DNA of 64,000 bases from Cheiracanthium punctorium (lineage: Eukaryota > Arthropoda > Arachnida > Araneae > Cheiracanthiidae), in assembly GCA_038373885.1 (NCBI GenBank), contig JAWZYV010011608.1:434001-498000 (forward strand), read 5' to 3'. The notes under the pieces were generated by a model that saw nothing but the letters and a program-made list of their open reading frames with translations, did not search any database and was not told where the DNA came from. Shown here in pieces: positions 45,701-56,566 of this stretch (within the stretch, counting starts at the first letter, position 1; the number at the start of each line of letters is the position of its first letter). The translations under genes and the position numbers were made by a program.

Positions 45701-45946
45701 AAATGAACTCCTATATCCTTGGTAGTATTATGTTGTTGTAATATCTTACGGCTTTCTCTATGCAGCTTTACTTGTAGTTTACTGAAAATTTCTGAACTGG
45801 ATACCGGACTGGTAATACAGTACAAATAAACAAACTTATTTAACTATTTATATGTTAGATATGTACTCGTTTAAATGATCATATTTAACACATGATTATT
45901 TATAAATAATTCTTTTAAGGGTCGCCTGACTTTTACAGTATTTATA

Positions 45947-46476
45947 CAGGGTGTGTCACAATTCCTTCCCGGGTTTGGAAGGCTTATAAAAAATAATATA
46001 TTACCAATACAGCAACAGACTTTACTGGAGAAAGAAGCATTTCAAGTTTTGTTTCATAAATAATGAGCTGCCACGTCAGTGGATTGGTCGAGGTTTTGAC
46101 GACGACAATCGCCTTCTTCCGTGGCCACCTTGCTCTCCGGAGCTAACTCCATGCGATTTTTGCGATTATGGAGTTACATAAAAGACCGTGTGTGTCGTGT
46201 CCCCTATGAAACGCGATTTACAAGATTTACGACAAAGGATCACAACCGCATTCGCTACCATTGATCGTAATATGTTAAAGCGAGTGTGGGGAGGGAAGAA
46301 TTTGACTTTAGACATGATATCTGCCGCATCAGGAAAAGGCTCACATATTGAACATTTGTGAAACAAAACTGGCAACACTTCTTCATCCAATAAAGTCAAC
46401 TTTGTAGCTGTATTGGTAATATATATATATATTTTATAAGCCTTCCAAACCCGGGAGGAAATTATGGCATACCCTG
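45947..46476 (+). mobile_element. mariner-superfamily element with long TIRs, deleted
   Basis: 530 bp between TA dinucleotides, with about 46-bp inverted ends sharing CCCGGGTTTGGAAGGCTTAT. The plus strand encodes the transposase C-terminus: LLPWPPCSPELTPCDF, then a frame break, then DLQDLRQRITTAFATIDRNM and the end GSHIEHL before TGA. PPxSPDLTPxDF and terminal HIEHL are typical of DDE-type mariner-superfamily transposases. The N-terminal two thirds are gone. Confidence 0.88.
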
Positions 46477-46513
46477 TATATCTAAATGTATCTTCAGTTT
46501 GTTCAAAGAGTTA

Positions 46514-46658
46514 CAGTGAAACTTCCGAAGTTGGAAACCTCTATAGCCTGGAACAATTTTCTGGAGACGGAACGTGGCCATAATGTTGATAAAATAAACC
46601 TCACTGAAATTTGGGCTTTGAGGGAACTGCAAGCGTCCAACTTTTGGAGGTTCCGCTG
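46514..46658. mobile_element. short TA-target MITE, CAGTGAAAC family
   Basis: 145 bp from CAGTGAAACTTCCGAAGTTG after TA to CCAACTTTTGGAGGTTCC then GCTG. The ends are inverted and resemble the pair at 56272-56360. The right-hand TA is not preserved. Confidence 0.55.
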
Positions 46659-47492
46659 TGCTACTCTGCTTTTAATGCTGTCGAAATGCTGATAGTCAAA
46701 GATAATTCACAAGGAAAGAATATAAAATTTTTATTTTAAAAATGAACTGAAAAAAAAATCACTTTTTTTCATGAAGAACCTTTAATAAGTATTTATGCAT
46801 AGAACTTTGCAAAAAAGAGTAAAATCGTCTAAGATCTAACAATACAAGATATAAACATAACTTTAGGAGAACTGGGACGAACTGCATAAAAATTTACCAC
46901 CATCAAATAACCACTATTCTTATAAGAGAAGAATTAAAACAAAAATACCTCAATACAAAATACACAAATACAAGGAAATACTGAATTCGTGATCAAAAAA
47001 CTGCCAATAAAATACCACGACTGAATTGGATAACAAATATTATGTCTTATTGTTATAGATGGCTCTTAGCCATATATTTAGAGATGGGGAAAAAATGAGA
47101 TTATATTTTATAGACATATTTCTATAGTTATAAATTTAACTGGCACGATTTTAGAAACAAGGGGAAAAGTTTTCTTATAAAAGTAAGCTGCAAGATAGAA
47201 AATAGGTAACGGCTCTGGATGGTTTTATATATTTTACGTCTTTTGGAATAAGCTAAGACTTTTAAAATAAATATTTAAAAGACAAGAACCACCACATAAG
47301 TATTATTTGAAAAAAATAGACCAGAACTCTGCTGCAGTATTTGCTAGGAGGTATTATTTTGAGAAGTCGGATCATCAATATCAATTCATACGTCTAAGTT
47401 GTCAAAAATAGGGTGTCACTACATTTGTACGAGAGTCATGAACTGGCCAATCTGGATTTTTGTTCTACACAGCACGTGCTGCGCGAAAACTG

Positions 47493-47533
<41 letters not shown>

Positions 47534-47730
47534 TCTATCTTCCTATATTTATAAATTATTAGATGAGGTTTAAAAATCAATTGAGCTATAGTTCTTAGGA
47601 TTTCTATGGGATATCCACATTTCAAGAGATAAAGAATAATGAAAAGATTATTAAGTACTGGCATTTGTCCGTTGAAACCTAAAAATGTATGCATGAAACA
47701 TTTCGGTTGTTTATAATTGTGGACACCCAA
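46659..47730. other. AT-rich with a CA microsatellite
   Basis: No gene. A perfect (CA)18 repeat runs at 47494-47529. Confidence 0.6.
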
Positions 47731-48128
47731 TTTGAATTTATATTGAAAAAGAAAAGAAGCTATTTTTATTGCATACTATTGCTAAGTATCCCGGAGAAAG
47801 CAGTAAACAAACATTTTTTTAACACACATAATGCGAGTTCATCCGACTGGAGAAGCCTTTTCAAAGATGCATACAGGGCCCGATTATGACCAACAGGGGC
47901 CCAGGCATTGATGAAATTGGGTGCCCCATCTGTGAAATTTGTTTTCTTTTTCATAAAATTTTGACATAAAAACGAATATTTCATAACAATATTTGAAATT
48001 GGGGACCCTTTCGAACCGGGGGCCCAGGGCAAAGTCCCGATTTGTCCATGCGATAATAAGGTCCTGGCTGTATGCGTATTTGTTTCACACATAACATAAA
48101 ATTTCCATCAGATTAGCTAACCTAAACT
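47731..48128. repeat. older repeat, copy 2, split by a hAT MITE
   Basis: Homologous to the flanks of the 43666-45628 element (43534-43665 and 45629-45700). It is interrupted at the corresponding position by the MITE at 47874-48066. Confidence 0.8.
47874..48066. mobile_element. hAT MITE, CAGGGCCTAATTAT family, copy 2
   Basis: 193 bp from CAGGGCCCGATTATGACC to GCGATAATAAGGTCCTG, aligned along its length with the 14689 copy but with an extra GACCCTTTCGAACCGGGGGC near the right end. Flanking octamers (GATGCATA, GCTGTATG) are diverged but correspond to the GCTGCATA target seen in the paralogous repeat. Confidence 0.85.
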
Positions 48129-48630
48129 TTAAAAAAATTAGGTTAGCTAATGTGAAATTAGCTTTTAAATTTAACGCTATTTAAAATAAGTCAACAAACT
48201 AATTCTTCCTATGATATTTTCTATGTTTCGTTAAAGATTATACACATCGCCTATTATAGTGGATCTCGACGAATATTATCGGACACCCGAAAATATTCAT
48301 CATACTTCCTAATTTGATTTCGAATGGTAGTCGGATATCTGCGTCTGAATTTTGGAACTGCGTTTAAATTTTGGATAAAATTTAAGCGATGACTTGCCTT
48401 TATGTGTTGAAAACTAATCCTTCTCTGTATAGACAAGCGCATATAAAGTAAATAAAATAACTCTGATACTATGTTAGAGCTTATTTTCTGATCTGTTTTC
48501 AAAATAAATATTTGCTAACACTAAAGATAAAACCTAATCAGTAATTACACGGATGAAATAAATAAATAAATAAAAATGAATAAATACATTTCGGATGAAA
48601 TGTTCTGTGAATCTCCAAGTTAACTGATGT

Positions 48631-49260
48631 AATACTGAGTTATATTTATGAAAAATATTCCGCCGGAGTTATTAGAGCCCGCTTGCACATTATGTTTATT
48701 AATTTCTTCAGAAATTTTATTTGAAATAGTGGCTCGTCATGATTTTTTGGATATAAAATTAAGGTATTTTTAAAATTCTGTTATTGCTTGTTGCTGTATC
48801 CATCGGCAGTTTTTCCAGGACCATGGGTGGTTAAAAGTCAGTATGATAGGGCTCTAAACATTCTTAAAGATATTTCTCTGACAGCGAAATAATAACACAA
48901 ATGTTTAAATTAAACTAAATTAATACTGAGTTATAATTATGAAAAATAGTCCGCCAGAGTTATTAGATCAAGCATACACATTATGTGTATTCAGTTTATT
49001 AAAAAAATACAAAAAATAAAAAAAAATATCGGAAGTAGTCTTTTGTAAATGTACATATAACGTGGCATTTTGAATAAAAATAATTCAAGTTGTTAATACT
49101 ATTCTACTGAAGAGGCAGTATGGCTCTAAGCATTGTGAAAGATCGTTTCTTTAACAAAATTATTACATATATGTTTAAATTAAATAGAAGTAATACTGAG
49201 TTACATTTATGTGGAAGCAGTTTTATATGTCCAATATGTTATAAAATACATATTGACGAA
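48631..49260. repeat. degenerate 270-290 bp tandem units
   Basis: AATACTGAGTTA begins units at 48631, 48922 and 49192. Unit 1 and 2 share TATGAAAAATA-TCCGCC-GAGTTATTAGA and CACATTATGT; the unit ends share CAGTATG-GGCTCTAA and ATGTTTAAATTAAA. The third unit is cut short after about 70 bp. Confidence 0.75.
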
Positions 49261-49269
49261 TTAGATGAA

Positions 49270-50001
49270 ATTTATTCGTGCTACCTGTATTTTATATTAA
49301 ATTAGTTTAGATAAAATGAGATCACATCCCCCTTTCATGACTTCTAGCAATAAATCCATTTCCAAATGTCCGAAAACTAAATATTTCCCTTTTGTGAAAC
49401 GAAACATTTTCCATTATGTAACATTACGATAGCGACCTCTAATTGCTGAATATCATGCTACTGTCGGATTAATCTAAATCATTTTCTTTTTGTGCCCCCA
49501 TCTCCAATTTACTTGAAGCCACGTATTTTCTTCTGCGGGGGAACTATCTTTGGTGACATTTTCATTTTCTCTTTTTTTTTTAACACTTTCCAACAAAATT
49601 CAAATTTCGGTTGAACCTTTTTTTTAAAATAAATATTTTTACGACTGTAAATATCTTATTTTACAAAATTTTTAAGGAGGAGAACACAAAAGGAATTTCA
49701 TTGCATGGAAAGTCTGAGGGCATTCATTGTTTAAAGTGCATTTTAGAGGCGTTTATTGATTTACAGCAAAACAAAATCAGAAGTTCTTAAAAGAATGCAC
49801 TGCGTTAAGTATACTGTACATATAACATCCATAGTTCTGAAGGGAACATGCAGCGAAAGCTGGTATCGAAGCCAGGAACTTGAGCATGCTTGCTAGAAGT
49901 AGGCGTTATTTACTGGACAGCGTAGGTATCTCTTTATCCGGTCTTCACTTGCCGAGGTGTAAATTGTTGGCGATCTCGTATCCTCCAGACCACTAGGATA
50001 T
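49270..50001. other. intergenic, no gene seen
   Basis: No gene or bounded element. CCAGGAACTTGAG at 49872-49884 recurs at 50296-50308, on either side of the hairpins below. Confidence 0.45.
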
Positions 50002-50065
50002 AGTCGAGTCTATTGACTCGACTATTCTTCCTATTGACTCGGCCGTAAGCCGAGTCAATAGGAAG
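50002..50065. repeat. two adjacent perfect hairpins
   Basis: AGTCGAGTC/GACTCGACT (9-bp arms, 4-nt loop, 50002-50023) is followed at once by CTTCCTATTGACTCGGC and its exact complement (17-bp arms at 50027-50043 and 50049-50065, loop CGTAA). TATTGACTCG is shared by both, suggesting local duplication or template switching. No RNA family is recognised. Confidence 0.9.
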
Positions 50066-50337
50066 ATAATGTACGATGTGTCTCTCGTTCTGGAATTTTG
50101 TTTGCCACTGGATGTGGACTTTGAGTACGGTGCCGTTTGTTGTGGGCTTTGCTGACGCACGTTGCAGACTTTGAATGATCAGGAGAAGGGCGGAGGGGTG
50201 GCTGCTGGAGCCATCTGTCGCTGAAGGTTAGAAGAAGAATGCATATTCACATCACGTCTGGGTGACCAATGAAGAGCAAGAGCTAATATAAAAACCCAGG
50301 AACTTGAGTGTGTTAGCTGCTAGTGTTATCAAACCGC

Positions 50338-50400
50338 AGTCGTTAAGGTGTTCGAATGGTTACCGAAAAGTTGTGGGTTCGATTCCAACACGCCATTGAG
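50338..50400 (+). mobile_element. tRNA-like SINE head
   Basis: CGTTAAGGTGTTCG (A-box region) and GTGGGTTCGATTCCAACAC (B box/T-arm, a close match to GGTTCGANTCC) stand at tRNA spacing. The acceptor stem is poor. A GC-moderate body runs to about 50620. Upstream, GACCAATGAAG and AATATAAAAACC at about 50261-50297 look like CCAAT and TATA words. A tRNA-derived SINE fits better than a working tRNA. Confidence 0.5.
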
Positions 50401-50628
50401 CACAACGGTGTACATGCCGTGTGCGCGCAAAATAACATGCGGTTCTGAAAGTGCCTCTCTCTCCAGTGGCTAACAGTTTCCAGGAGTTGTCAATATTCAA
50501 AATCCCCTGCCAGTTTCTGATGAGGATCCAAATCGTGGCGTGGAAACTCCTGTAAGGACGTATGTAGCTCTAAACGATGCAATGGTGACGTGAGCTGTCC
50601 CCTCCTGGCAAACAAAAGTTATCCCTTT

Positions 50629-51675
50629 CAGTGGCGGCCCGTGGTCAAAACTGTTAGTGCAGCCGGAAGCATATGAGCCCCCCCCCCCTTTCCTCCGGAC
50701 AGGATTAGAAAATCTTTGTTACTGAATTCGAAAGCTGGCGGATTAAGCCCTCACCGAGGGAAAAAAAAAAAGAAATTACATAAAAAATGTCAGAGATCCT
50801 ATTTTACTTCCATAAAATGGACATAAATTTCAACCAGCCGCTCTTATCCTCAAAATTGCATTAATCCGTGCCTGATTCGAAGTTTCCTTAGAATTTTCTT
50901 TTGTAATGATAACTTGAGACGAAAAGAAAAAAAAAAAGAAAACTTACTTATTTTTTATAAGTCAAATCAATCCTCCTTTCTTTTAAACTTGCGAATCGGT
51001 CAGTGATTACTCTCATAAAAGGCGTTGTTTTAATTCAGATATCCATAAGCTCTTTTTTTAAAAGCTCTTTAAAATTTACCATGTTTAAAGAATTTTCTCG
51101 CTCGCCATGTCCTCTAAATGCCAGTTCTTGCTTACTTAAAAACAATACTGCTTTGATGGGTAATTGTCCATTCATAAGCGTCTATTCAGGCTTACCTTCT
51201 TGATAAATTCAGCAATATAAAGTCGAGAGTTTTCCAAACATATATTCTCCTTACTCCCTCCCTCACTTCTCGTAAGAGCCAATCAGTTAGTAGAGTTCTC
51301 AAGTTCAGCCGCCGTTAAAAAGTCTTCCATCGGCTGTATCAGCTGCATACTCCCTATGCCGGAGAGGCTGCTTACGTAGCCGTTGTCATGGCAACGGTGC
51401 TGCCAATTTTCTTTTCAGCGCTCTGGGCTGAACCAAAGATTTTCCCAATTGAATTGTGGGAAGATTAAAGTGCTTTTTTTCTGAATGAGCGATCCGGCCA
51501 CAATACGTTTTTTTTATTGTTTGGTTTTTTTCGGAGATTTTTTTAATTTACCGTAGGAATTTCACAATTCTAATCTGAATTTAGGAAAATTAATAGAATA
51601 AATTATTTTAAAGTATGTGCTGATAATTTCAAGTGCAGCCCGGCTGTACTTGCTGTATCCCACGAGCCGCCACTG
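50629..51675. mobile_element. hAT element, AGTGGCGGCCCGTGG family, short copy
   Basis: 1.05 kb with ends CAGTGGCGGCCCGTGG and CCACGAGCCGCCACTG and a perfect 8-bp duplication ATCCCTTT (50621-50628 and 51676-51683). Same family as 9236-10764 but lacking the transposase-bearing segment. It contains the same nested 160-bp MITE, here flanked by ATTCGAAA and ATTCGAAG at about 50725 and 50879. Confidence 0.95.
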
Positions 51676-51759
51676 ATCCCTTTGCCAGACCTTCATTTGC
51701 CGAGACCTAGATTTCTGTGGCCCCGATCTCGTGTCTGCCAGAGTTTTTTTACTCGATTA

Positions 51760-51921
51760 CAAGGCCGTACCCCCCCGGGGGGTGGAACAGGTGGTCCGTC
51801 CCCCCCAAATTTAAAAACTATTGATGATGCCTTTTTGTGAAAAATTCAGCCTTTTTCACCATTTGGTCCACCTTCGAAATTTTTGGACCCTCATCGAATT
51901 TTTTTTCTGGGTACAGCGCTG
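51760..51921. mobile_element. hAT MITE, CAGGGCTGTACCC family
   Basis: 162 bp, ends CAAGGCCGTACCC and GGGTACAGCGCTG, perfect 8-bp duplication CTCGATTA (51752-51759 and 51922-51929). C and G runs lie near the left end. A worn copy is at 23734. Confidence 0.93.
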
Positions 51922-51929
51922 CTCGATTA

Positions 51930-54914
51930 TAAAAGACCTATCATAGATTTGGGTTCTGAAAGCAGTGACCGAAAATAAATGCTTTGTCTCATTGGCTTAA
52001 CCTGTTCGCTGCCAATGCTTAAAAGACACGGCACATAAGCACAGCACACTTTGCTGCAACAAGAGAATTCTAATAAGTAAAAGCCCACGTCGGAAGTAAC
52101 GATGGAATCAGATCAGAGAAAAGGTATCGCTGCCACGACGCTTTTGCGGCTATGGGATTGAGCAAGCTCTGAAATAAGATTGTGTTGGAAATTGTTTTGA
52201 CATCGATGCTTCCGACAGTATTTGCCGTTCTTGCCCCCTTTTTTCCCTCTCCCCCAGGAAAGAGAAATAGGATAAAAAAATTAACAGTAGCCCTTGATTA
52301 TGTATGGATGTCTCTTCTTCATAATGAAGAAATATTCGGTGGACCCCCCTTAATGTCATCTCCGCCATTGAACTAAAGGATGGCTGTCACATGATCGATG
52401 GCCGCGAAAAGAAATCGGTAATACAAATAACACGGAGCGCAAGGCCGCCCCGTAATTACGGCTCCGATAACCACAGATCGGGATGACGGGTTCTCATTCT
52501 AGTGCGCCTGTAATCAGAGGGCCGGCCAGCCAGCTATAATGGCTCGATTCGATGGCCAGGTGAATGTATGATGAAGACGGACGAATGTTTCAAAAGAGTT
52601 TGTGTGTTTCTGGGAGAGAGATTCTATTGGCGGTCATTTTCCCCTGCGTGCTTAACATCAGTAACCCCGAGTTGGTGTTGATTAAATATGTGTGGAGACA
52701 CTGAGATAGAATGTTCTTGTGCGTGGTGTCATTGGTAGACTCTGTAATGGACATGGGAACGAACATCCAGGTCCGAAGAACAATGAAGTGTAATGATTCT
52801 AATAGCAGGGAAGAGGAATCTGGATTTTTTTTTTTTTAATAAAAGGTAACATCGTTCACAAATAGTTTTTTGTGGTAGTTTATCACATTTCAAATTTGTG
52901 GTAGTAAATGTAATGTTGGGTAGTTTTTAAATTTCAGATTTTTTCTTTCCTGTGTTTATTTAGTGAAGGATTCGATCCCCTCAACTCCATCAGGCAACTG
53001 AAACCTCTCAATTTCGGCTGTATTTATATCGGTTTATGCTGAGAATTTAGAGTTCTTGAAAATTATATTTTATACACATTTTTTACGAGGCTACGGACAA
53101 AGGGACGGACCTCGATCGATTAAAATTTTGTTTATCTGCATACAACAAAAAGCCTTTCTCATTTATTTGTATTATTTTAAATAAACCCTGGAATTTTCAA
53201 ATTGGTGTATGAAAAATATGCGATTTTACATTTCTTTATAAAGTTTTATTTGCGACACTAGAAAACTTTCGTTCATTTCAAAATAATGTCGATGTAGCAG
53301 CTATTAAAAAAAAAAAAAGAAAAAAAAAAGAGTTAAATAAAATGTTCAGAGGCACTTACGCTTCTCATTTTAGTAAGAGCTTTTAAAATATGAAAAAGAA
53401 TAGGTAATCAAAATGGAAAAACTAAACTAGTACTAAAAGAATAGAGTAAAAATGTGTGATAAGAAAAAAACACTTTTTCATGCACAAAATAATTTAATAA
53501 AAGAATAAGTAAACGTGCAAAGAAAAGGAATAAAATAAGTAGATAAAAACTGTTAATTCTTAAAACACAAAATACCTGAGACTTTTTTAAACATAGCTTC
53601 AGTCAATATAATTTCTTTGGAGGGGATCAAAATTATTATGTATTCATATACATCCCACTTTTCTTTTTTAAGTTGAAGCAAAATTTTATTCGATTTTAAA
53701 ACTTCGCCAGTTATTTAGCATTTAACATGAACTATTTTCTAAGTAAGTAATAATAAATAAAAGTAATAAATAAAAATGATAAAGATAGGTACTACAAAAT
53801 AAAATAAAGATACACTTAACAATATTTCTTTATACATTAGACTTAACCTTAATGTTTAAAAATATACATATCTTCTTTTTTTATAAATAAAATTTTCAGA
53901 GCCACCACAAAATAAAATATATACTTGACAACTTAAAGTTTGAAAAGATATTTCTACCTCTTTCATGAAAGATAAAGAATTATCTATAAAATTCTTGTTT
54001 TAAAGTGTAAAAAATATTAATCCCACGCTTATGCACTGTTTCTTTCTAAATTTAAAAGATGTTGAAAATTTATTTGTTTGAATTTTATGAAAAAAAAACT
54101 GCATTAAAGCTATTTAAATATTAAAAGAGCTATTAAATATTAAAGCTATCCGGTTCTAATTTATTTGTAGAATATTATTTTTTAACAGTTACGAAAATTT
54201 TACTACGTGCCAAATTTAAAGGATCTGAGATCATAAGGTTAAACCAACAGTGTTGATTCGACATAACATAGAAATGTTTCTCACTGTAAGCTATGTTCAC
54301 AAAGAAATAAAAAATTCTTCTCATCAGGATGAATGAAATTGAACTTTGTTGGTAAACTTTTGACTTATAAACATAAATCAAAGACTAGCTGCTTGCTAGG
54401 CCAGAGAGGAGAAACAACTGGACACAATCACGTCTTTCATCAATCACACACATCTCTGAAACAACAACACACGATCCTCCGCTGAGAAAAAAAAAAAAAA
54501 AGAAAGAACGAAAGAACTGCAAATGGCGAGGCACTACAATGAATATTTAAAAATCATCAGTGGATAGTCTACACGCAACAAGGTTACTGAACGCTTATTA
54601 TATCAAATCTTCATCACTTAAACGTCACTTCAAGACAATAGCAGGGGCGCATGTCTGCCCAGAAGCATTGATATTAAAGCTATCAAAGTCCGGGCATACG
54701 TTTACCTTTGTGTGATGCATCTTTGGCATTCGGCCACTGATTAATGATCGGCCACCGCAATCATGGCGATTATCGCCGATTATGGCATTCGTAGAAATCG
54801 TGTATGAAATTCCGAAGGATAATTTTTTAACACTTGGGGGGGACGTCACGGTCATGGAAGCGCTGTCGTGTTTATCCTTATACGTATAGTTTGCATGTGG
54901 TGATATCTGTTGGG
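51930..54914. other. low-repeat intergenic with two GC-richer islands
   Basis: No gene is supported. 52380-52570 is an island with CCGTAATTACGGC, GGCCGGCCAGCCAGC and CTATAATGGCTCG, unlike the AT-rich surroundings. 54620-54800 holds ACCTTTGTGTGATGC, GATTAATGATCGGCCACCGC and CGATTATCGCCGATTATGGC. Both look like possible conserved enhancers with homeodomain-type cores and, in the second, a TCF-like CCTTTGTG. The rest is AT-rich. Confidence 0.35.
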
Positions 54915-54922
54915 ATACACAG

Positions 54923-55468
54923 TAGAGATGAGTTCGGACTCATTTTTAAAAGCCCAAGTCCGAGCTCGAGCGATATTACCTAAGTTGAAGCCCGAGCCCG
55001 AAATTTTAGCTAATAGATAAATAAAAGTCAACAACACTTCAATGACAAAATATCACACATTTTGCCGTTTATGCGAATAAAAGACAAATATAATTGCAAA
55101 CTCTTAATGCACTTACTAATTCTTTGTGTTCAAGTTTATCAAATAATAATACTTAATTTATTTCTTCCATGAATCATTTTTAAAAATCTGTTACAAGAAG
55201 TTTGTTCAATGAAAAAGAAATTTGGCACGAACCTGAGCCCGGATACAATCGTGAATTTCAGAGTCCGAGCCCGGCTCGGCCCAGGGATCGGGCTCAGGCT
55301 GTGCCAGTTGTAATCACAGGTATATAAGGGACAAAAGGGGCGTGGCAATGTTGTCACGAGTTGAGTTGAGTTGTTTACTTCCTGGATGGTTGAGTTGTAT
55401 TTTTGCTGGCTGTGAAGTCTGCTATTAGTTTCGGTTTCTTTTTGTGAAAGATTACGTGGTCATCTCTA
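54923..55468. mobile_element. hAT-like element, TAGAGATG ends
   Basis: 546 bp from TAGAGATGAGTTCGG to GGTCATCTCTA. The flanks ATACACAG and GTATACAG agree at 6 of 8. Both halves repeat CCGAGCCCG/CGGGCTC words, which look like subterminal sites. No coding capacity. It is a relative in style of the 41592 element. Confidence 0.65.
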
Positions 55469-55476
55469 GTATACAG

Positions 55477-56270
55477 GGTATACTAGAGAGGGTGTCCGTA
55501 ATTGAAAAACATTATTTCAAATCTGCCTTCATACGAAATCAATCATCAGAAAATTTTAAAATTTTGTCGATTGCATAATAAAGGCACGGTTATTTTTTTT
55601 TTCACTGAAAAAAAAAAAGTTCAATAGACCTCCAAAACATGGCGTATTAATTTGAAAACCTCTGGTAAATATGCAAATTCGTTTTTTTTTTTTTTTTTTT
55701 TTTTTTTCCCGACTTCCTTCAGAACCTATTATAAAATACAGAAACAATATCGGATATTTTTATTTCCACTGTGCTTGATTCTGTGTCTTGACTAAATGTG
55801 TAATTTATTAATAAAAAGTCCTCTTGGGTAAATATTTGGAGCTATTTTTCCCCCTTTACTTGCTAAAACGGATTCAGAAATCTTTGTCAAAATTTCGCAA
55901 TTTTCTGAATAATGGTTTAGGCTGTAAACAGCTTTGAAATAGGATTTTTTAATAATAGCGTCCCTATGTTTTGGAAGCATGAAAAATATCGAGTCATGGA
56001 ACTTGACACTTTATCTGAGACTACTTCCTTATTTTTATTTAGTTTTTAAGGCTATCAAGAACGGAATTTGACGCTTCTGAAACTGGGAACAATACCTTCT
56101 TTTCTGTTTTTTTCCTCCCTTATAATTTTTCATTCGAGAATTTTAAAATTGACTTTAACCATCTATTGTTTCCAAGAATAACGACGAGAAAAAAACAGCA
56201 CGGAAGTCCTTCCTTGAAGTGTTTCACTCTTCATATGAATAAAGCTCTTAGTTCATGATAGAAGTCGTGT
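55477..56270. other. AT-rich, no gene seen
   Basis: CAGGGTATAC then GGGTGTCCGTAATTG near 55475-55505 resembles a lone left tip of a mariner-type element; no right tip was found. T tract at 55682-55707. Confidence 0.4.
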
Positions 56271-56271
56271 A

Positions 56272-56360
56272 CAATGAAACCTCCGTAAGTTGGACACCTG
56301 CGACTCCCTCAAAAAAGTGACGAACTTCCAAAAGTGTCCAAGTTCGACGACGCTTGCATT
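56272..56360. mobile_element. short TA-target MITE, CAATGAAACC family
   Basis: 89 bp between TA dinucleotides, with ends CAATGAAACCTCCGTAAGTT and the loosely inverted TCCAAGTTCGACGACGCTTG. Related to 46514-46658 by the GAAACYTCC-AAGTTGGA wording. Confidence 0.5.
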
Positions 56361-56362
56361 TA

Positions 56363-56533
56363 AGAAAGCAGGCTCCGTTCTAATTCAGAATGTAGTTCAC
56401 AACAGAAGATATTATCTTCTCAAATGGGACATATTTAGCTACTTGCTCTTATATAACTGTAGAGAATAAGCTATTGCCTTAATAAAATAGCAATCAAATT
56501 GCTAGTCAATTTCATTTAAATTAGGGCTTTTGT

Positions 56534-56566
<33 letters not shown>

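Noticed and set aside
50338..50400. Functional tRNA gene
   Set aside because: The B box is good, but the acceptor stem and D-arm do not close; a SINE head is more likely.
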